Assembly (NCBI RefSeq): GCF_003931915.1
Contig: NZ_RSAA01000010.1
Coordinates: 1-64,000 of the forward strand
DNA length: 64,000 bases
Direction of reading: 5' to 3'
Origin: Saccharopolyspora rhizosphaerae
GTDB lineage: Bacteria > Actinomycetota > Actinomycetes > Mycobacteriales > Pseudonocardiaceae
Shown here: positions 17,682-26,129 of the stretch, piece after piece
How the letters are laid out: every line of letters begins with the position of its first letter
Position numbering within the stretch: the first letter of the stretch is position 1
The notes under the pieces: model-generated
What the model saw: only the letters and a program-made list of their open reading frames with translations
The model's database searches: none
Told to the model about the DNA's origin: nothing
Translations under genes and position numbers: made by a program

Positions 17682-18332
17682 TCACCCTGCTGTGAGGGCT
17701 GCGACGAAGTCGGTGGTGAGCCGGTCGAGGAACGCCTCGTGGTCGAGGCCGGGTGTGGTGCCGACGCCGGGCGGCGGGCTGGACAGGAAGTCGAGGTGCC
17801 CGACGCCCTGGTAGGTGCGGACGTCGGTGCGCACCGGGGCACCTCGGAGGAGATCGGCGTTCTCCGGCGGGGTCACCCGGTCCTCGGCGCCGACCATCGC
17901 GACGACGTCCGCTGTGACCTCGTCCAGCGCGCCCGGACCTCGGAACCACTCGAGGGTGGGTGCCACCAGCACGAGCCGCGAAATCCTCGGCTCCACCGGC
18001 ACCTCGACCGGGCGTCGATCCCGTCCCCACGGCTGGGCACCGGCGAGGCACAGCGCGGCCCACCCTCCTGCCGAGTGCCCCGCGGCGACCACCGGCAGAT
18101 CGCCGCGATCGACTTCCGCCAGCGCGGCCTTGAGCCCGACCGCGCGGTCGCGCATCTGCTCGTCGGTCACCGCGCGGCCGTCGAAGCGCTCGTGCTCGGG
18201 GGCCGCGACGGTGAAGCCGGCCTCGCTCGCCGCAGTGAGCAAGCGCTGGTAGCGAGCGGGATCACCACCGGCTCCAGGGCCGAAGAGCAGGATCCCGCGG
18301 GCACCTCCCGAGCCAGCGGCCACGACCAGCAC
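17682..18332 (-). CDS. Alpha/beta hydrolase (dienelactone-hydrolase-like)
   Basis: A 216-residue alpha/beta hydrolase with LLFGPGAGGDPARY near the N-terminus, the nucleophile elbow AGHSAGGWAALCLAG (serine about residue 86), MVGAEDRVTPPEN with the likely acid, and GVGHLDFL with the catalytic histidine. The start is uncertain. GTG 18332 is used, and GTG 18323 is also possible. It lies 23 bases downstream of the malate/tartrate dehydrogenase and is probably co-transcribed with it. The substrate is not predictable. Confidence 0.8.
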   Translation of the reverse strand: MLVVAAGSGGARGILLFGPGAGGDPARYQRLLTAASEAGFTVAAPEHERFDGRAVTDEQMRDRAVGLKAALAEVDRGDLPVVAAGHSAGGWAALCLAGAQPWGRDRRPVEVPVEPRISRLVLVAPTLEWFRGPGALDEVTADVVAMVGAEDRVTPPENADLLRGAPVRTDVRTYQGVGHLDFLSSPPPGVGTTPGLDHEAFLDRLTTDFVAALTAG

Positions 18333-18355
18333 GGCCCCACAGTACGACCGGACGC

Positions 18356-19432
18356 TCAGAGGTTGTCCAGGACGGCCGCCACGACCTGGTCCGTCGTGGC
18401 GGTGCCGCCGACGTCCGGGGTGAGCAGGCCTGAGCCGGTGGTGGCGTCGAGCGCCTTGCGGACGCGGGTGGCTTCCTCCTCCAGGCCGAAGTGGTCCAGC
18501 ATGAGCGCCGCGCTGCCGATCGCGCCGATCGGGTTGGCCAGACCCCGGCCCGCGATGTCGGGAGCCGAGCCGTGGACCGGTTCGAACATCGACGGGAAGC
18601 GGTGATCGGGGTTGAGGTTCGCGCTGGCCGCGAGACCGAGACTGCCCGCGAGAGCGGAGCCGAGGTCGGAGAGGATGTCGGCGTTGAGGTTGGAGGCCAC
18701 CACCACCGACAGGTCCTCGGGGTGCAGCACGAACGTCGCCGACATCGCGTCGACGAGCACGCTCTCGGTCTCCACGTCCGGGTAGTCGGCGGCCACGCGC
18801 TCGAAGACCTCGTCCCAGAGCACCATCCCGTGCTGCTGGGCGTTGCTCTTGGTCACCGAGGAGACCTTCTTGCGGTCGCGCTCGCGGGCGAGGTCGAAGG
18901 CGAAGCGCATGATGCGCTCGCAGCCCTTCTCGGTGAACAGCGAGGTCTGCAGGGCGACCTCGTTGCCGGGGCCGCGGCCGGCGAGGTTGCGCCCACCCAG
19001 GCCCGCGTACTCGCCTTCGCTGTTCTCCCTGACCACGACCCAGTCCAACGGGGTGTCGTCGGCCTTGCGCAGCGGCGAGGTGATGCCCGGGTGGAAGTGC
19101 ACCGGCCGCACGTTGGCCCACTGGTCGAAGTTCTGGCAGATCCGAAGCCGCAGGCCCCACAAGCTGACGTGGTCGGGCACCGACGGCCACCCCACCGCGC
19201 CGAAGTAGAGGGCGTCGAAGTCCTGCAGGACTTCCAACCCGTCCTCGTCCATCATCCGGCCGGTCTTCTCGTAGTACCCGCAGCCCCAGGGGAAGTCGGT
19301 CCAGTCGAAGGCGAACCGGCCGCTGGACCCGGCGGCCAGCGCGTCCAGGACCGCACGCCCCGCGGCCACGACCTCGGTGCCCACGCCGTCGGCGGGGATG
19401 GCGGCGATGCGGAACGTGCGTGGTGCGGACAT
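18356..19432 (-). CDS. D-malate/tartrate dehydrogenase family protein
   Basis: A 358-residue decarboxylating dehydrogenase of the isocitrate/isopropylmalate family. It shows GDGVGTEV-like PADGVGTEVV at the N-terminus, VRENSEGEYAG with the catalytic tyrosine (about residue 144), VTKSNAQQHG with the catalytic lysine, and NLNADILSDLGSALAGSLG. Sequence style (GCGYYEKTGRMMDEDG, FGAVGWP) fits the tartrate/D-malate dehydrogenases better than LeuB. Those oxidise D-malate or tartrate with NAD to pyruvate or related acids. GGGAG precedes ATG 19432. A LysR gene lies 101 bases upstream on the same strand. Confidence 0.88.
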   Translation of the reverse strand: MSAPRTFRIAAIPADGVGTEVVAAGRAVLDALAAGSSGRFAFDWTDFPWGCGYYEKTGRMMDEDGLEVLQDFDALYFGAVGWPSVPDHVSLWGLRLRICQNFDQWANVRPVHFHPGITSPLRKADDTPLDWVVVRENSEGEYAGLGGRNLAGRGPGNEVALQTSLFTEKGCERIMRFAFDLARERDRKKVSSVTKSNAQQHGMVLWDEVFERVAADYPDVETESVLVDAMSATFVLHPEDLSVVVASNLNADILSDLGSALAGSLGLAASANLNPDHRFPSMFEPVHGSAPDIAGRGLANPIGAIGSAALMLDHFGLEEEATRVRKALDATTGSGLLTPDVGGTATTDQVVAAVLDNL

Positions 19433-19533
19433 CAGGTCACTCCCGGTGCGGTCGGCTCGCGTCGTCGACCAGTGAAGACCGGCGGCGGACCGGATGTCCA
19501 ACACGCGCTGCCGATCAGGTCGATAGGGAGCGG

Positions 19534-20433
19534 CTATGCCTCCTGGCCGAGGTGGTCGAGCGGCGCGTAGGAGCGGGCCACGGCGAGGAAGGCCCGGGCC
19601 GCGGGCGTCAGCGGGGCCGACCGGCTGATCAACGCCACGTGCAACCGCGCCGGTGAGTCGAGCAGCACGGCACGCGCCCCGGAGCGGCGGGCCAACGGCG
19701 CCCAGGCCGCGGGGAGCACGGCCAGTCCCACGCCCTGCAGCACCAGCGGCAGGATCGAGGTGCGGTGGGCGACCTCCGCGACGACCTCCGCGCCGGCATC
19801 GACCACCTCGTCGACGATCCGCCGCATCTGGCTGCCGGGTGGTGAGGCGATCAACCGAGCTCCGGCCAACGCCGTGGTCGACACCGGGTCTTCGTCCGGG
19901 AGGTCCGCGTCGTCCGCGCCGACCAGGACGAAGCTCTGCGACTCCAGCGGCAGCACCTCGACGCCCGGGGCCTGCACCTCACCGGGGGCCCCGACCAGGC
20001 CGAGCTCGCACGCTCCTTCGCGGACCTTCTGCACGACCTCGTCAGGCGTGAACGCCGCGTCCGCGCCGACCACCACCCCGGGATGCCGGCGGGTGAACAG
20101 GCGGGTGAGCGTCCCCAGCGGTTCGATGCCCGGCGAGGGCATCGTCACCAGCTCGACGTGCCCGCGTTGCACGCCCTTGAGCGAGTCCATCGTGGACTTG
20201 GCGGTGCGCAGGTCGCGCAGTACCTGACGGGCCGGACCGATCAGCTCCTTGCCCGCGTCGCTGAGCACCGCGCCCCGTCCGATGCGGTGGAACAGCCGCA
20301 CTCCCAGCTCACGTTCCAGGCCGGCGAGCGCCTGCGACAGCGACGGCTGCGCGATGTGCAGCTTCTCAGCCGCGCGGCCGAAGCCCCCGTGGTCGACGAT
20401 CGCCAGGAAGTACTCCAGCTGCCGCGCGTCCAC
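19534..20433 (-). CDS. LysR-family transcriptional regulator
   Basis: A 299-residue LysR protein with an N-terminal winged helix-turn-helix (about residues 3-62; FGRAAEKLHIAQPSLSQAL) and a C-terminal inducer-binding domain. GTG 20433 is preferred because GGGAGG lies about 4 bases upstream and family members start just before the RQLEYFLAI motif. It is upstream of, and co-directional with, the malate/tartrate dehydrogenase, which it may regulate. LysR regulators are more often divergent from their targets, so this is only likely. Confidence 0.93.
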   Translation of the reverse strand: MDARQLEYFLAIVDHGGFGRAAEKLHIAQPSLSQALAGLERELGVRLFHRIGRGAVLSDAGKELIGPARQVLRDLRTAKSTMDSLKGVQRGHVELVTMPSPGIEPLGTLTRLFTRRHPGVVVGADAAFTPDEVVQKVREGACELGLVGAPGEVQAPGVEVLPLESQSFVLVGADDADLPDEDPVSTTALAGARLIASPPGSQMRRIVDEVVDAGAEVVAEVAHRTSILPLVLQGVGLAVLPAAWAPLARRSGARAVLLDSPARLHVALISRSAPLTPAARAFLAVARSYAPLDHLGQEA

Positions 20434-21200
20434 GCCGCCTCCCCTCGCACAGCCGACCACCGATCACCGCAGTTCAAAGGCCACTCATCCACCGAACCTA
20501 TCAGTCTGGGACTTGCTGCCCCGTGCGACGCCGCACCGCCCGGAGAGCCACTGCCCCGCCCGACGCCGCGTCCCCCACCAACCCCGGAAGCTGTGGCGAA
20601 TCGTCCTGCCACTGACTTCCGCTCGACCAACGAACCCTCCTCACCACCTGCCCGGACACCATCGACGGCGCCTTCGCCGACGGTGACACCTGTGAACCAG
20701 CTTCTCGACGGCGCTCTTCACCTCGTACCGTCCCCTCACTCGGAAGGAGGCCGAAGGCGGTCAGCCCACCCGTCGGGCTTGGTCGTGGGTGGGGACGGTG
20801 GCTCGTCCGGCGTCGGGTTCAGTCGCGGCCGCGTGCACCGGGGTCGTGTTCACCGTGTCGGCCTCGTGGTGGGGGCCAGTTCGGTCGGTGGGTTCGGTGC
20901 TGTGGCTCGCCACCAGGAGGGCAGGACTGTCCACACTGGCCGGACTCGTCTCGGCGCTGTCGTTGTCCTGCCGCTCCGGCGACGAGCACCGGAGCGTCGA
21001 CGAGTTCAGGCCCCTAGGACGCACTTCGGTCGACTCCTACGGCAACGCCGTAGGAGCGTCCACCACCGCCCAGAGAGTAGGAACCTGACCGGTTGGGCGG
21101 GTCCTCGGTACCCCACGCCCGCCGAACGGCTCGCTCCTGCGGGCAGCGGCGCGCCACCCACCGGCCCCCACGCTCGCCCCGGTGGGCACACCACCTCGGC
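20434..21200. other. Intergenic region without a convincing gene
   Basis: About 770 bases between the LysR gene and the CoA-transferase genes. Open frames exist on both strands (for example 20789-21088 on plus) but lack ribosome sites, family resemblance and strand-specific codon signal. A perfect hairpin lies at 21034-21056. Confidence 0.5.
21034..21056. terminator. Hairpin, possible terminator of CoA-transferase operon
   Basis: A perfect 10-bp stem (CTCCTACGGC at 21034-21043, GCCGTAGGAG at 21047-21056) with an AAC loop, 145 bases beyond the end of the minus-strand CoA-transferase genes. Confidence 0.4.
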
Positions 21201-21845
21201 TCAGCCCACCGCTGCGGGGTGGTGCAGCGGGGCGTCTGTCTTGGCTGCCACCTCGTCCTCGGTGACACCGGGGGCCAGGGAGACGAGGTCGAAGCCTCCG
21301 GGAGTCACGTCCAGCACCGCGAGGTCGGTGACGACCCGGTTCACGACGCCGGCACCGGTCAGCGGCAGGGTGCAGCGCTCGACGAGCTTCGGGGTGCCGT
21401 CCTTGGCGACGTGGTCGGTCAGCACCACGATCCGCCGCGCTCCCACGACCAGGTCCATCGCGCCACCCATGCCCTTGACCAGCGCACCCGGGATCGTCCA
21501 GTTCGCCAGGTCGCCGGAGCTGCTGACCTGGAGGGCGCCCAGCACGGCGATGTCGATGTGCCCGCCGCGCATCATCCCGAAGGACGCGGCGGAGTCGAAG
21601 TAGCTCGCACCCGGCGCGAGGGTGACGGTCTGCTTGCCGGCGTTGATGAGGTCGGCGTCCTCCTCGCCCTCCCACGGGAACGGTCCCACCCCGAGGATGC
21701 CGTTCTCGCTCTGCAAGGTCACGTGCACGCCGTCCGGGATGTGGTTGGCGACCAGGGTGGGGATCCCGATCCCCAGGTTGACGTAGTCGCCGTCGCGCAG
21801 TTCAGCGGCGGCGATGGCCGCCATCTCGTCACGAGTCCAGCTCAC
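21201..21845 (-). CDS. scoB: 3-oxoacid CoA-transferase subunit B
   Basis: A 214-residue beta subunit of a family I CoA-transferase. The active-site glutamate lies in [14 protein letters not shown] (about residue 45), and [12 protein letters not shown] and the glycine-rich [12 protein letters not shown] are also present. The family opening SWTRDEMA places the start at GTG 21845, with GAGGAG 6 bases upstream. Together with the alpha subunit it moves CoA from succinyl-CoA to acetoacetate or 3-oxoadipate. Which one cannot be settled from sequence. The carnitine operon 5 kb away makes acetoacetate, so a SCOT role is attractive. A repeat element separates the two subunit genes. Confidence 0.92.
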   Translation of the reverse strand: MSWTRDEMAAIAAAELRDGDYVNLGIGIPTLVANHIPDGVHVTLQSENGILGVGPFPWEGEEDADLINAGKQTVTLAPGASYFDSAASFGMMRGGHIDIAVLGALQVSSSGDLANWTIPGALVKGMGGAMDLVVGARRIVVLTDHVAKDGTPKLVERCTLPLTGAGVVNRVVTDLAVLDVTPGGFDLVSLAPGVTEDEVAAKTDAPLHHPAAVG

Positions 21846-21867
21846 CTGTTGCTCCTCGAACACTGTC

Positions 21868-21937
21868 CGGAACCTGCTTCGCTCAGCGGTGCGGGTGGCA
21901 GGGCCTCAGCGGCTCCGCCGCTCAGGCCCTGCTCCTA
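21868..21937 (-). repeat. TAG-anchored intergenic repeat element, copy 1
   Basis: Read on the minus strand, the element starts at the TAG stop codon of the alpha-subunit gene (TAGGAGC). It continues as a 16-bp stem with one mismatch (21898-21913 with 21917-21932) and then GCCACCCGC and GAGCGAAG. Related sequences occupy the same position after the stop codons at 48923 and 50711. Confidence 0.55.
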
Positions 21938-22642
21938 GTTCGCGGGGGCGTGGGTGCGCACCGTGCGCTTCTCGATGTCCTTGACCCGCGGCCGGGCGGC
22001 GACCAGCCGGTCCACGTGGATGCCCGGCGTCACGACCCGCTCGGGGTCCAGGTGCTGTTCGCTGAGGTGCTCGGCCTCGGCCACCACGGCCCGCCCGCAG
22101 GTGGCCACGACCGGGTTGAAGTTGCGCGCGCTGGCCCGGTAGACGAGGTTGCCCGCCGGGTCGGCGGTGTGGGCGTGCACCAGGGCGACGTCGGCGACGA
22201 TCGCCCGCTCCTGGACGTAGCTGTGCCCGTCGAACTCGGCCACCGGCTTGCCCTCGGCGACCGGGGTGCCGACGCCGGCCCGGGTGTAGAAGGCCGCGAT
22301 GCCCGCACCGCCGGCGCGCAGCCGCTCGGACAGCGTTCCCTGCGGGACGAACTCGACCTCGAGGGTGCCGTCCAGGTACTGCTGGGCGAACAGCTTGTTC
22401 TCACCGACGTAGGACGCGACCACCTTCGACACCTGCTGGTTGTCCAGCAGCAGGCCCAGACCCTTGCCGTCCACGCCCATGTTGTTCGACACCACGGTCA
22501 AGCCCCGGACGCCGCTGTCGCGCACGACCTCGATCAGGTCGTTCGGAACACCGCACAGCCCGAACCCGCCCACGGCGAGCGTCATGCCGTCGGTCAGCAC
22601 ACCGGCCAACGCCTCCGACGCGTCGGAACGCAGCTTCGACAC
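21935..22642 (-). CDS. scoA: 3-oxoacid CoA-transferase subunit A
   Basis: A 235-residue alpha subunit with the CoA-transferase signature VGGFGLCGVPNDLIE (about residues 24-38), followed by SNNMGVDGKGLGLLL, SYVGENKLF, and RASARNFNPVVATCG. The GTG at 22642 has GGAAGGGG a short way upstream. It is the first gene of the scoAB pair and is divergent from an IclR-family regulator that probably controls it. It ends in TAG, followed at once by a repeat element before scoB. Confidence 0.92.
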   Translation of the reverse strand: MSKLRSDASEALAGVLTDGMTLAVGGFGLCGVPNDLIEVVRDSGVRGLTVVSNNMGVDGKGLGLLLDNQQVSKVVASYVGENKLFAQQYLDGTLEVEFVPQGTLSERLRAGGAGIAAFYTRAGVGTPVAEGKPVAEFDGHSYVQERAIVADVALVHAHTADPAGNLVYRASARNFNPVVATCGRAVVAEAEHLSEQHLDPERVVTPGIHVDRLVAARPRVKDIEKRTVRTHAPAN

Positions 22643-22756
22643 CTCATCACCCCTTCCACGTCCAACTCACGGACGCCGAGGAGTAAAGGCGTTCGTCCAC
22701 GGGCACCGCAATGTTCACGGCTGATCCGCTCGCCCACCGAGCAGGACGAGGCGGTG

Positions 22757-22781
22757 GCGTCCACCCAGTGGACGCTAGGGT
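22757..22781. promoter_or_regulatory. Operator and leaderless promoter of IclR gene
   Basis: A perfect 8-bp inverted repeat (GCGTCCAC at 22757-22764, GTGGACGC at 22768-22775) abuts the -10 box TAGGGT (22776-22781). The IclR ATG lies 7 bases further on and has no ribosome site. The palindrome sits where a -35 box would be and lies between the divergent regulator and CoA-transferase genes. Confidence 0.6.
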
Positions 22782-22788
22782 GCGTGCC

Positions 22789-23559
22789 ATGAGCGACACC
22801 CGGAGCGCCCACCTCGTCGGCAAGATCAGCGCGGTGCTGCGGGCGCTGTCGGCGACGCACGCGACTGGCACGACCACCACCGACCTCGCACGGGAGGCCG
22901 GGTTGCCGCGCCCGACCGCGCACCGCCTGCTCAGCTCCCTGGCCGACGAGGGGTTCGTCGACCGCGACCGCCAGACCGGCAGCTGGTTCCTCGGCCCGGA
23001 GCTCTACCTGCTCGGCCAGACCGCGGGGACCCGCTACGACGTCACCCACCACGCGCGGGAGAGCGTTCACCGCCTGGCCGCGAAGACCGGGGAGAGCGCT
23101 TTCTTCTCCGCGCTGCGCGGTGAGGAGACCGTGTGCCTGCTGCGCGAGGACGGCGACTTCCCCATCCGCTCGTTCGTGCTCTACGAAGGCGCCCGCTTCC
23201 CGCTCGGCGTCGTGTCCGCGGGCCTGGTCCTGCTGGCCTTCCAATCCGACACCGACGTCGACGACTACCTCGGCCGCACCGACCTCACGACCCGCTGGGG
23301 TCCGTCCCACTCCCCCGAAGAGGTCCGCGCCCGCATCGACCGGACCCGCCGTCACGGCTACGCGGTCAACCCCGGCCTGGTCGTCGAAGGCAGCTGGGGC
23401 ATGGCTGCCGCGGTGTTCGACCACAACGGGAAACCGGCCTGGGCGCTGACGCTCACCGGTGTGGAATCGCGCTTCAGGCCAGACCGACAACCTGAACTCG
23501 GCGCCCTGCTGCTGCACGAAGCCCACGCGCTCACCCGCCGCCTCACCACCCAGCGGTGA
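22789..23559 (+). CDS. IclR-family transcriptional regulator
   Basis: A 256-residue IclR regulator. The N-terminal winged helix has TTTDLAREAGLPRPTAHRLLSSL (about residues 28-50), followed by an effector-binding domain with FSALRGEETVCLLRED and GVVSAGLVLLAF. The ATG at 22789 follows a -10 box by 7 bases, so the mRNA is probably leaderless. It is divergent from scoA; IclR proteins often control 3-oxoacid and protocatechuate pathway genes. The stop codon is 7 bases from the end of the convergent P450 gene. Confidence 0.92.
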   Translation: MSDTRSAHLVGKISAVLRALSATHATGTTTTDLAREAGLPRPTAHRLLSSLADEGFVDRDRQTGSWFLGPELYLLGQTAGTRYDVTHHARESVHRLAAKTGESAFFSALRGEETVCLLREDGDFPIRSFVLYEGARFPLGVVSAGLVLLAFQSDTDVDDYLGRTDLTTRWGPSHSPEEVRARIDRTRRHGYAVNPGLVVEGSWGMAAAVFDHNGKPAWALTLTGVESRFRPDRQPELGALLLHEAHALTRRLTTQR

Positions 23560-23566
23560 GCGCAGG

Positions 23567-24814
23567 TCATGCCGCGTACTGGACCGGGAGGTCCTTGATC
23601 CCGTTGAGCCAGCCGGAGCGCAGTCGGGCGGGCCGGCCGGTGCGGTGGACGTGCGGGGCCATGTCGGCGACCGCGTCGAAGATCTGCCGGACCTCCATGC
23701 GCGCGAGGTTCGCGCCGATGCAGTAGTGCGCGCCGTGCCCGCCGAACGCCAGGTGCGGGTTCGGGTCGCGGGTGATGTCGAAGGTGAACGGGTCGGTGAA
23801 GACCTCGTCGTCGTAGTTGGCGCTGGCGTAGAACAGCCCCACCCGCTGGCCTCGCCTGATCTGGACGCCACCCAGCTCGGTGTCCTCCAGCGCGGTGCGC
23901 TGGAACGAGGTGACCGGGGTCGCCCAGCGGATCACCTCGTCCATCATCGTGCTGGGGCGCGCGGACTTCCACAGCTCCCACTGCTCGGGGTGGTCGAAGA
24001 AGGCGTTCATCCCGTGGGCCGTGGCGTTGCGCGTGGTCTCGTTGCCCGCCACCGCGAGGGCGATGACGAAGAAGCCGAACTCGTCGTCGGTGAGCCCGCG
24101 CCCGTCGACGTCGGCGTTGACGAGCTTGGTGACGATGTCCTCGCGCGGGTTCTCGCGGCGCTCGGCGGCCAGGCCCATCGAGTACATCAGCACCTCGGCG
24201 GCCGCGGCCTCCGGGTCGTTGTCCTCGCGGGCGAGGTCGGGGTCGTCGGACCCGGTCATCTGGTTGGTCCAGTCGAAGATCTTCCGCCGGTCCTCGGCCG
24301 GGATGCCGAGCATGTCGCCGATGACCTCGAGCGGGAACTCGGAGGCGATCTGGTCGACGAAGTTGCCCTCGCCGGCCTCCACGGCCCTGCGGACGATCCG
24401 CCGCGCGCGCTGCTCCAGCGCGTCTTCCAGCGCGCCGATGGCGCGCGGGGTGAACCCGCGGCTGATGATCTTGCGCAGCTGGGTGTGCTCGGGCGGGTCC
24501 TGGTTGATGATCACGACCTTGGACGGCTCGATCGACTCCGGTGTCGCCGTCGCCGGGTTGCGGATGATCACGGCGTTCTCGCGGCTGCTGAACACCTTCG
24601 TGTTGCGGGACACCGCGGCCACGTCGGCGTGCTTGGTCAAGGCCCAGTAGCCCGTGCCCGCCTCCGGGGACATGCCGGCGCGCGCCTCGGGGGCCTGCTC
24701 GACCCAGTGGATCGGTGCGGTCCTGCGCAGGGCGGCGAACTGCTCGTGCGGGACGCCCGCGAGGTTGAGGTCGGGATCGGTGGGGTCGAAACCGGGAGGC
24801 AGCGCGTCGGCCAT
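23567..24814 (-). CDS. CYP125-like cytochrome P450
   Basis: A 415-residue P450. The oxygen-activation motif AGNETTRNATAHGM (asparagine in place of the usual histidine), VIINQDPPEHTQLRKI, RGFTPRAI and the heme loop FGGHGAHYCIGANLAR (cysteine about residue 364) are those of the CYP125/CYP142-type steroid or methyl-branched lipid omega-hydroxylases. Such enzymes oxidise a terminal methyl group of a sterol side chain to start its breakdown. ATG 24814 lies about 8 bases after a -10-like TATGGT. It is divergent from a TetR gene across a 26-bp palindrome. No other sterol-degradation genes are in the window, so the substrate stays open. Confidence 0.88.
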   Translation of the reverse strand: MADALPPGFDPTDPDLNLAGVPHEQFAALRRTAPIHWVEQAPEARAGMSPEAGTGYWALTKHADVAAVSRNTKVFSSRENAVIIRNPATATPESIEPSKVVIINQDPPEHTQLRKIISRGFTPRAIGALEDALEQRARRIVRRAVEAGEGNFVDQIASEFPLEVIGDMLGIPAEDRRKIFDWTNQMTGSDDPDLAREDNDPEAAAAEVLMYSMGLAAERRENPREDIVTKLVNADVDGRGLTDDEFGFFVIALAVAGNETTRNATAHGMNAFFDHPEQWELWKSARPSTMMDEVIRWATPVTSFQRTALEDTELGGVQIRRGQRVGLFYASANYDDEVFTDPFTFDITRDPNPHLAFGGHGAHYCIGANLARMEVRQIFDAVADMAPHVHRTGRPARLRSGWLNGIKDLPVQYAA

Positions 24815-24822
24815 GGATCCTG

Positions 24823-24860
24823 ACCATACAGATCTAGACAAGTGTATGGAATGGGATACT
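24823..24860. promoter_or_regulatory. Divergent P450/TetR promoters with CCATACA-TGTATGG operator
   Basis: A perfect 7-bp inverted repeat, CCATACA (24824-24830) and TGTATGG (24843-24849), with a 12-base spacer. A leftward -10-like TATGGT (complement of 24823-24828) precedes the P450 ATG by 8 bases. A rightward GATACT (24855-24860) precedes the TetR ATG by 6 bases. The palindrome could shut both promoters. Confidence 0.6.
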
Positions 24861-24866
24861 GGGGTG

Positions 24867-25469
24867 ATGCGAGCGCACGGATGGGCCGGCAACCCGCCGG
24901 CGAACCCCTCCGAGGCCCGCTCCCGGATCCTGACCGCCACCCGTGAGCGGCTGGCCGAAGCGGGCACGACCAACACCGCCGAGGTCGCCGAACGCGTCGG
25001 CGTCACCCGGCAGACCGTGTACCGCTACTTCCCCACCACCGAAGAGCTGCTCAACGCCGCGGCGAACCACGCCGTCTCCGAACTCGTCTCCCAGCTGGTC
25101 GAGCACGTCCGGAGCCACCTGGCCGACACCGGCGGCGATGCCGGCGACGCAGCGGTCGAGGCCGTCGCCTTCGCCTTCGAGAACCTGCGGGACGACCCGG
25201 CGCTGAACCGCCTGCTCACCCCGGGCCGGATGAGCGGCACCGTCGCCGGTCTCACCTCGGACGCCTCGATCCACCTCGGCCGCGAGCTGATCACCGACTT
25301 CGGCATCGACTGGGCCGCGCTGGGCTGGGACGAGGACAAGCAGTCCGAACTCGTGGAGCACCTGCTGCGCACGCTCCAGTCACTGGTCCTCGACCCGGGA
25401 GACCCGCCGCGCTCGGGCACCGAACTGCGCGCTTACCTGCAGCGTTGGCTCGCCCCCGCGCTGCGCTGA
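24867..25469 (+). CDS. TetR-family transcriptional regulator
   Basis: A 200-residue TetR protein with an N-terminal HTH (about residues 32-52; TAEVAERVGVTRQTVYRYF) and a variable ligand domain. The ATG at 24867 is chosen because it directly follows a -10-like box; it has no ribosome site. It is divergent from the CYP125-like gene and probably represses it by binding the palindrome between them, responding to the P450 substrate or an acyl-CoA. The specificity cannot be read. Confidence 0.9.
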   Translation: MRAHGWAGNPPANPSEARSRILTATRERLAEAGTTNTAEVAERVGVTRQTVYRYFPTTEELLNAAANHAVSELVSQLVEHVRSHLADTGGDAGDAAVEAVAFAFENLRDDPALNRLLTPGRMSGTVAGLTSDASIHLGRELITDFGIDWAALGWDEDKQSELVEHLLRTLQSLVLDPGDPPRSGTELRAYLQRWLAPALR

Positions 25470-25616
25470 GCGGCACGTCGAGCGGGCGCGGTCGCGCCGC
25501 TGTTCGACAGCCCGCGCCACCGTCCCCCGACCGTGCGCGGTCGGAAGCTGTTTCACCTGGGGCGAAATGGGCAATGCTGTGCGAGCGACCTCCACCGACC
25601 CTCGGGAAGGAGAACC

Positions 25617-25883
25617 GTGCTCCCACGTGATGAGCGCAGAGTGCTCGACGAGATGGAACGCCGCTTGCACACCGACGATCCCGCGTTCGCCCGCAAGCTC
25701 AGCGAGACCGGCCCGCGCGCCCGCTTCCGGGCCGGGCGGATGCTGCCGCGAGCGCTCAGCCTCGCCGTCGCGGGGCTGGCCGTGCTGTGCCTGTTCCTCG
25801 GCGAAGCCGGCGCCTTCTTCCTGTCCAGCGCGCTCGCCGGAGTGCTGTTCCTCGCCGCGACCTGGACCGTGCACGCCGAATGA
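25617..25883 (+). CDS. DUF3040 small membrane protein
   Basis: An 88-residue protein of the actinobacterial DUF3040 family. It opens LPRDERRVLDEMERRLHTDDP and has two predicted transmembrane helices (about residues 47-63 and 66-84). GTG 25617 has GGGAAGGAG 4 bases upstream. The function of the family is not established. A strong hairpin follows before convergent small genes. Confidence 0.85.
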   Translation: MLPRDERRVLDEMERRLHTDDPAFARKLSETGPRARFRAGRMLPRALSLAVAGLAVLCLFLGEAGAFFLSSALAGVLFLAATWTVHAE

Positions 25884-25931
25884 GCGCAGGACGCCGGAGG
25901 CTCTTCGCGGACACGGCGCCGCGGGAGGCAG

Positions 25932-25957
25932 GAGCACCGCCTCAGGAGGCGGTGCTC
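25932..25957. terminator. Bidirectional terminator
   Basis: A perfect 11-bp stem (GAGCACCGCCT at 25932-25942, AGGCGGTGCTC at 25947-25957) with a CAGG loop, between the convergent DUF3040 and DUF2188-like genes. Confidence 0.75.
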
Positions 25958-25958
25958 G

Positions 25959-26129
25959 TCAGTCGGTGACGCTGACGCTCCCGCCGCCGTAGGCCTCGAG
26001 CTGGCGGTGGGCGCACGCGACGGCGTCCTCCTCACTGCCCGCCACCCGCGCGGTGTGCTGGCCTTCGCCGTCGGTGATCTGCCACGCGTCGTCGGACAGC
26101 GTGGGGGCGATGTGGCGGCTGTGCGGCAT
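25959..26129 (-). CDS. Small DUF2188-like protein
   Basis: A 56-residue protein, MPHSRHIAPTLSDDAW at the start and then DGEGQHTARVAGSEEDA. The layout (RH.(V/I)..P...W.(I/V)...G, then A...A) resembles DUF2188, a small double-stranded beta fold of unknown function. Its ATG overlaps the TGA of the STAS gene by one base, so the two are translationally coupled. Confidence 0.7.
   Translation of the reverse strand: MPHSRHIAPTLSDDAWQITDGEGQHTARVAGSEEDAVACAHRQLEAYGGGSVSVTD

Noticed and set aside
20789..21088. Possible small membrane protein on plus
   Set aside because: No ribosome site, no family resemblance, and a similar-length frame exists on the opposite strand.
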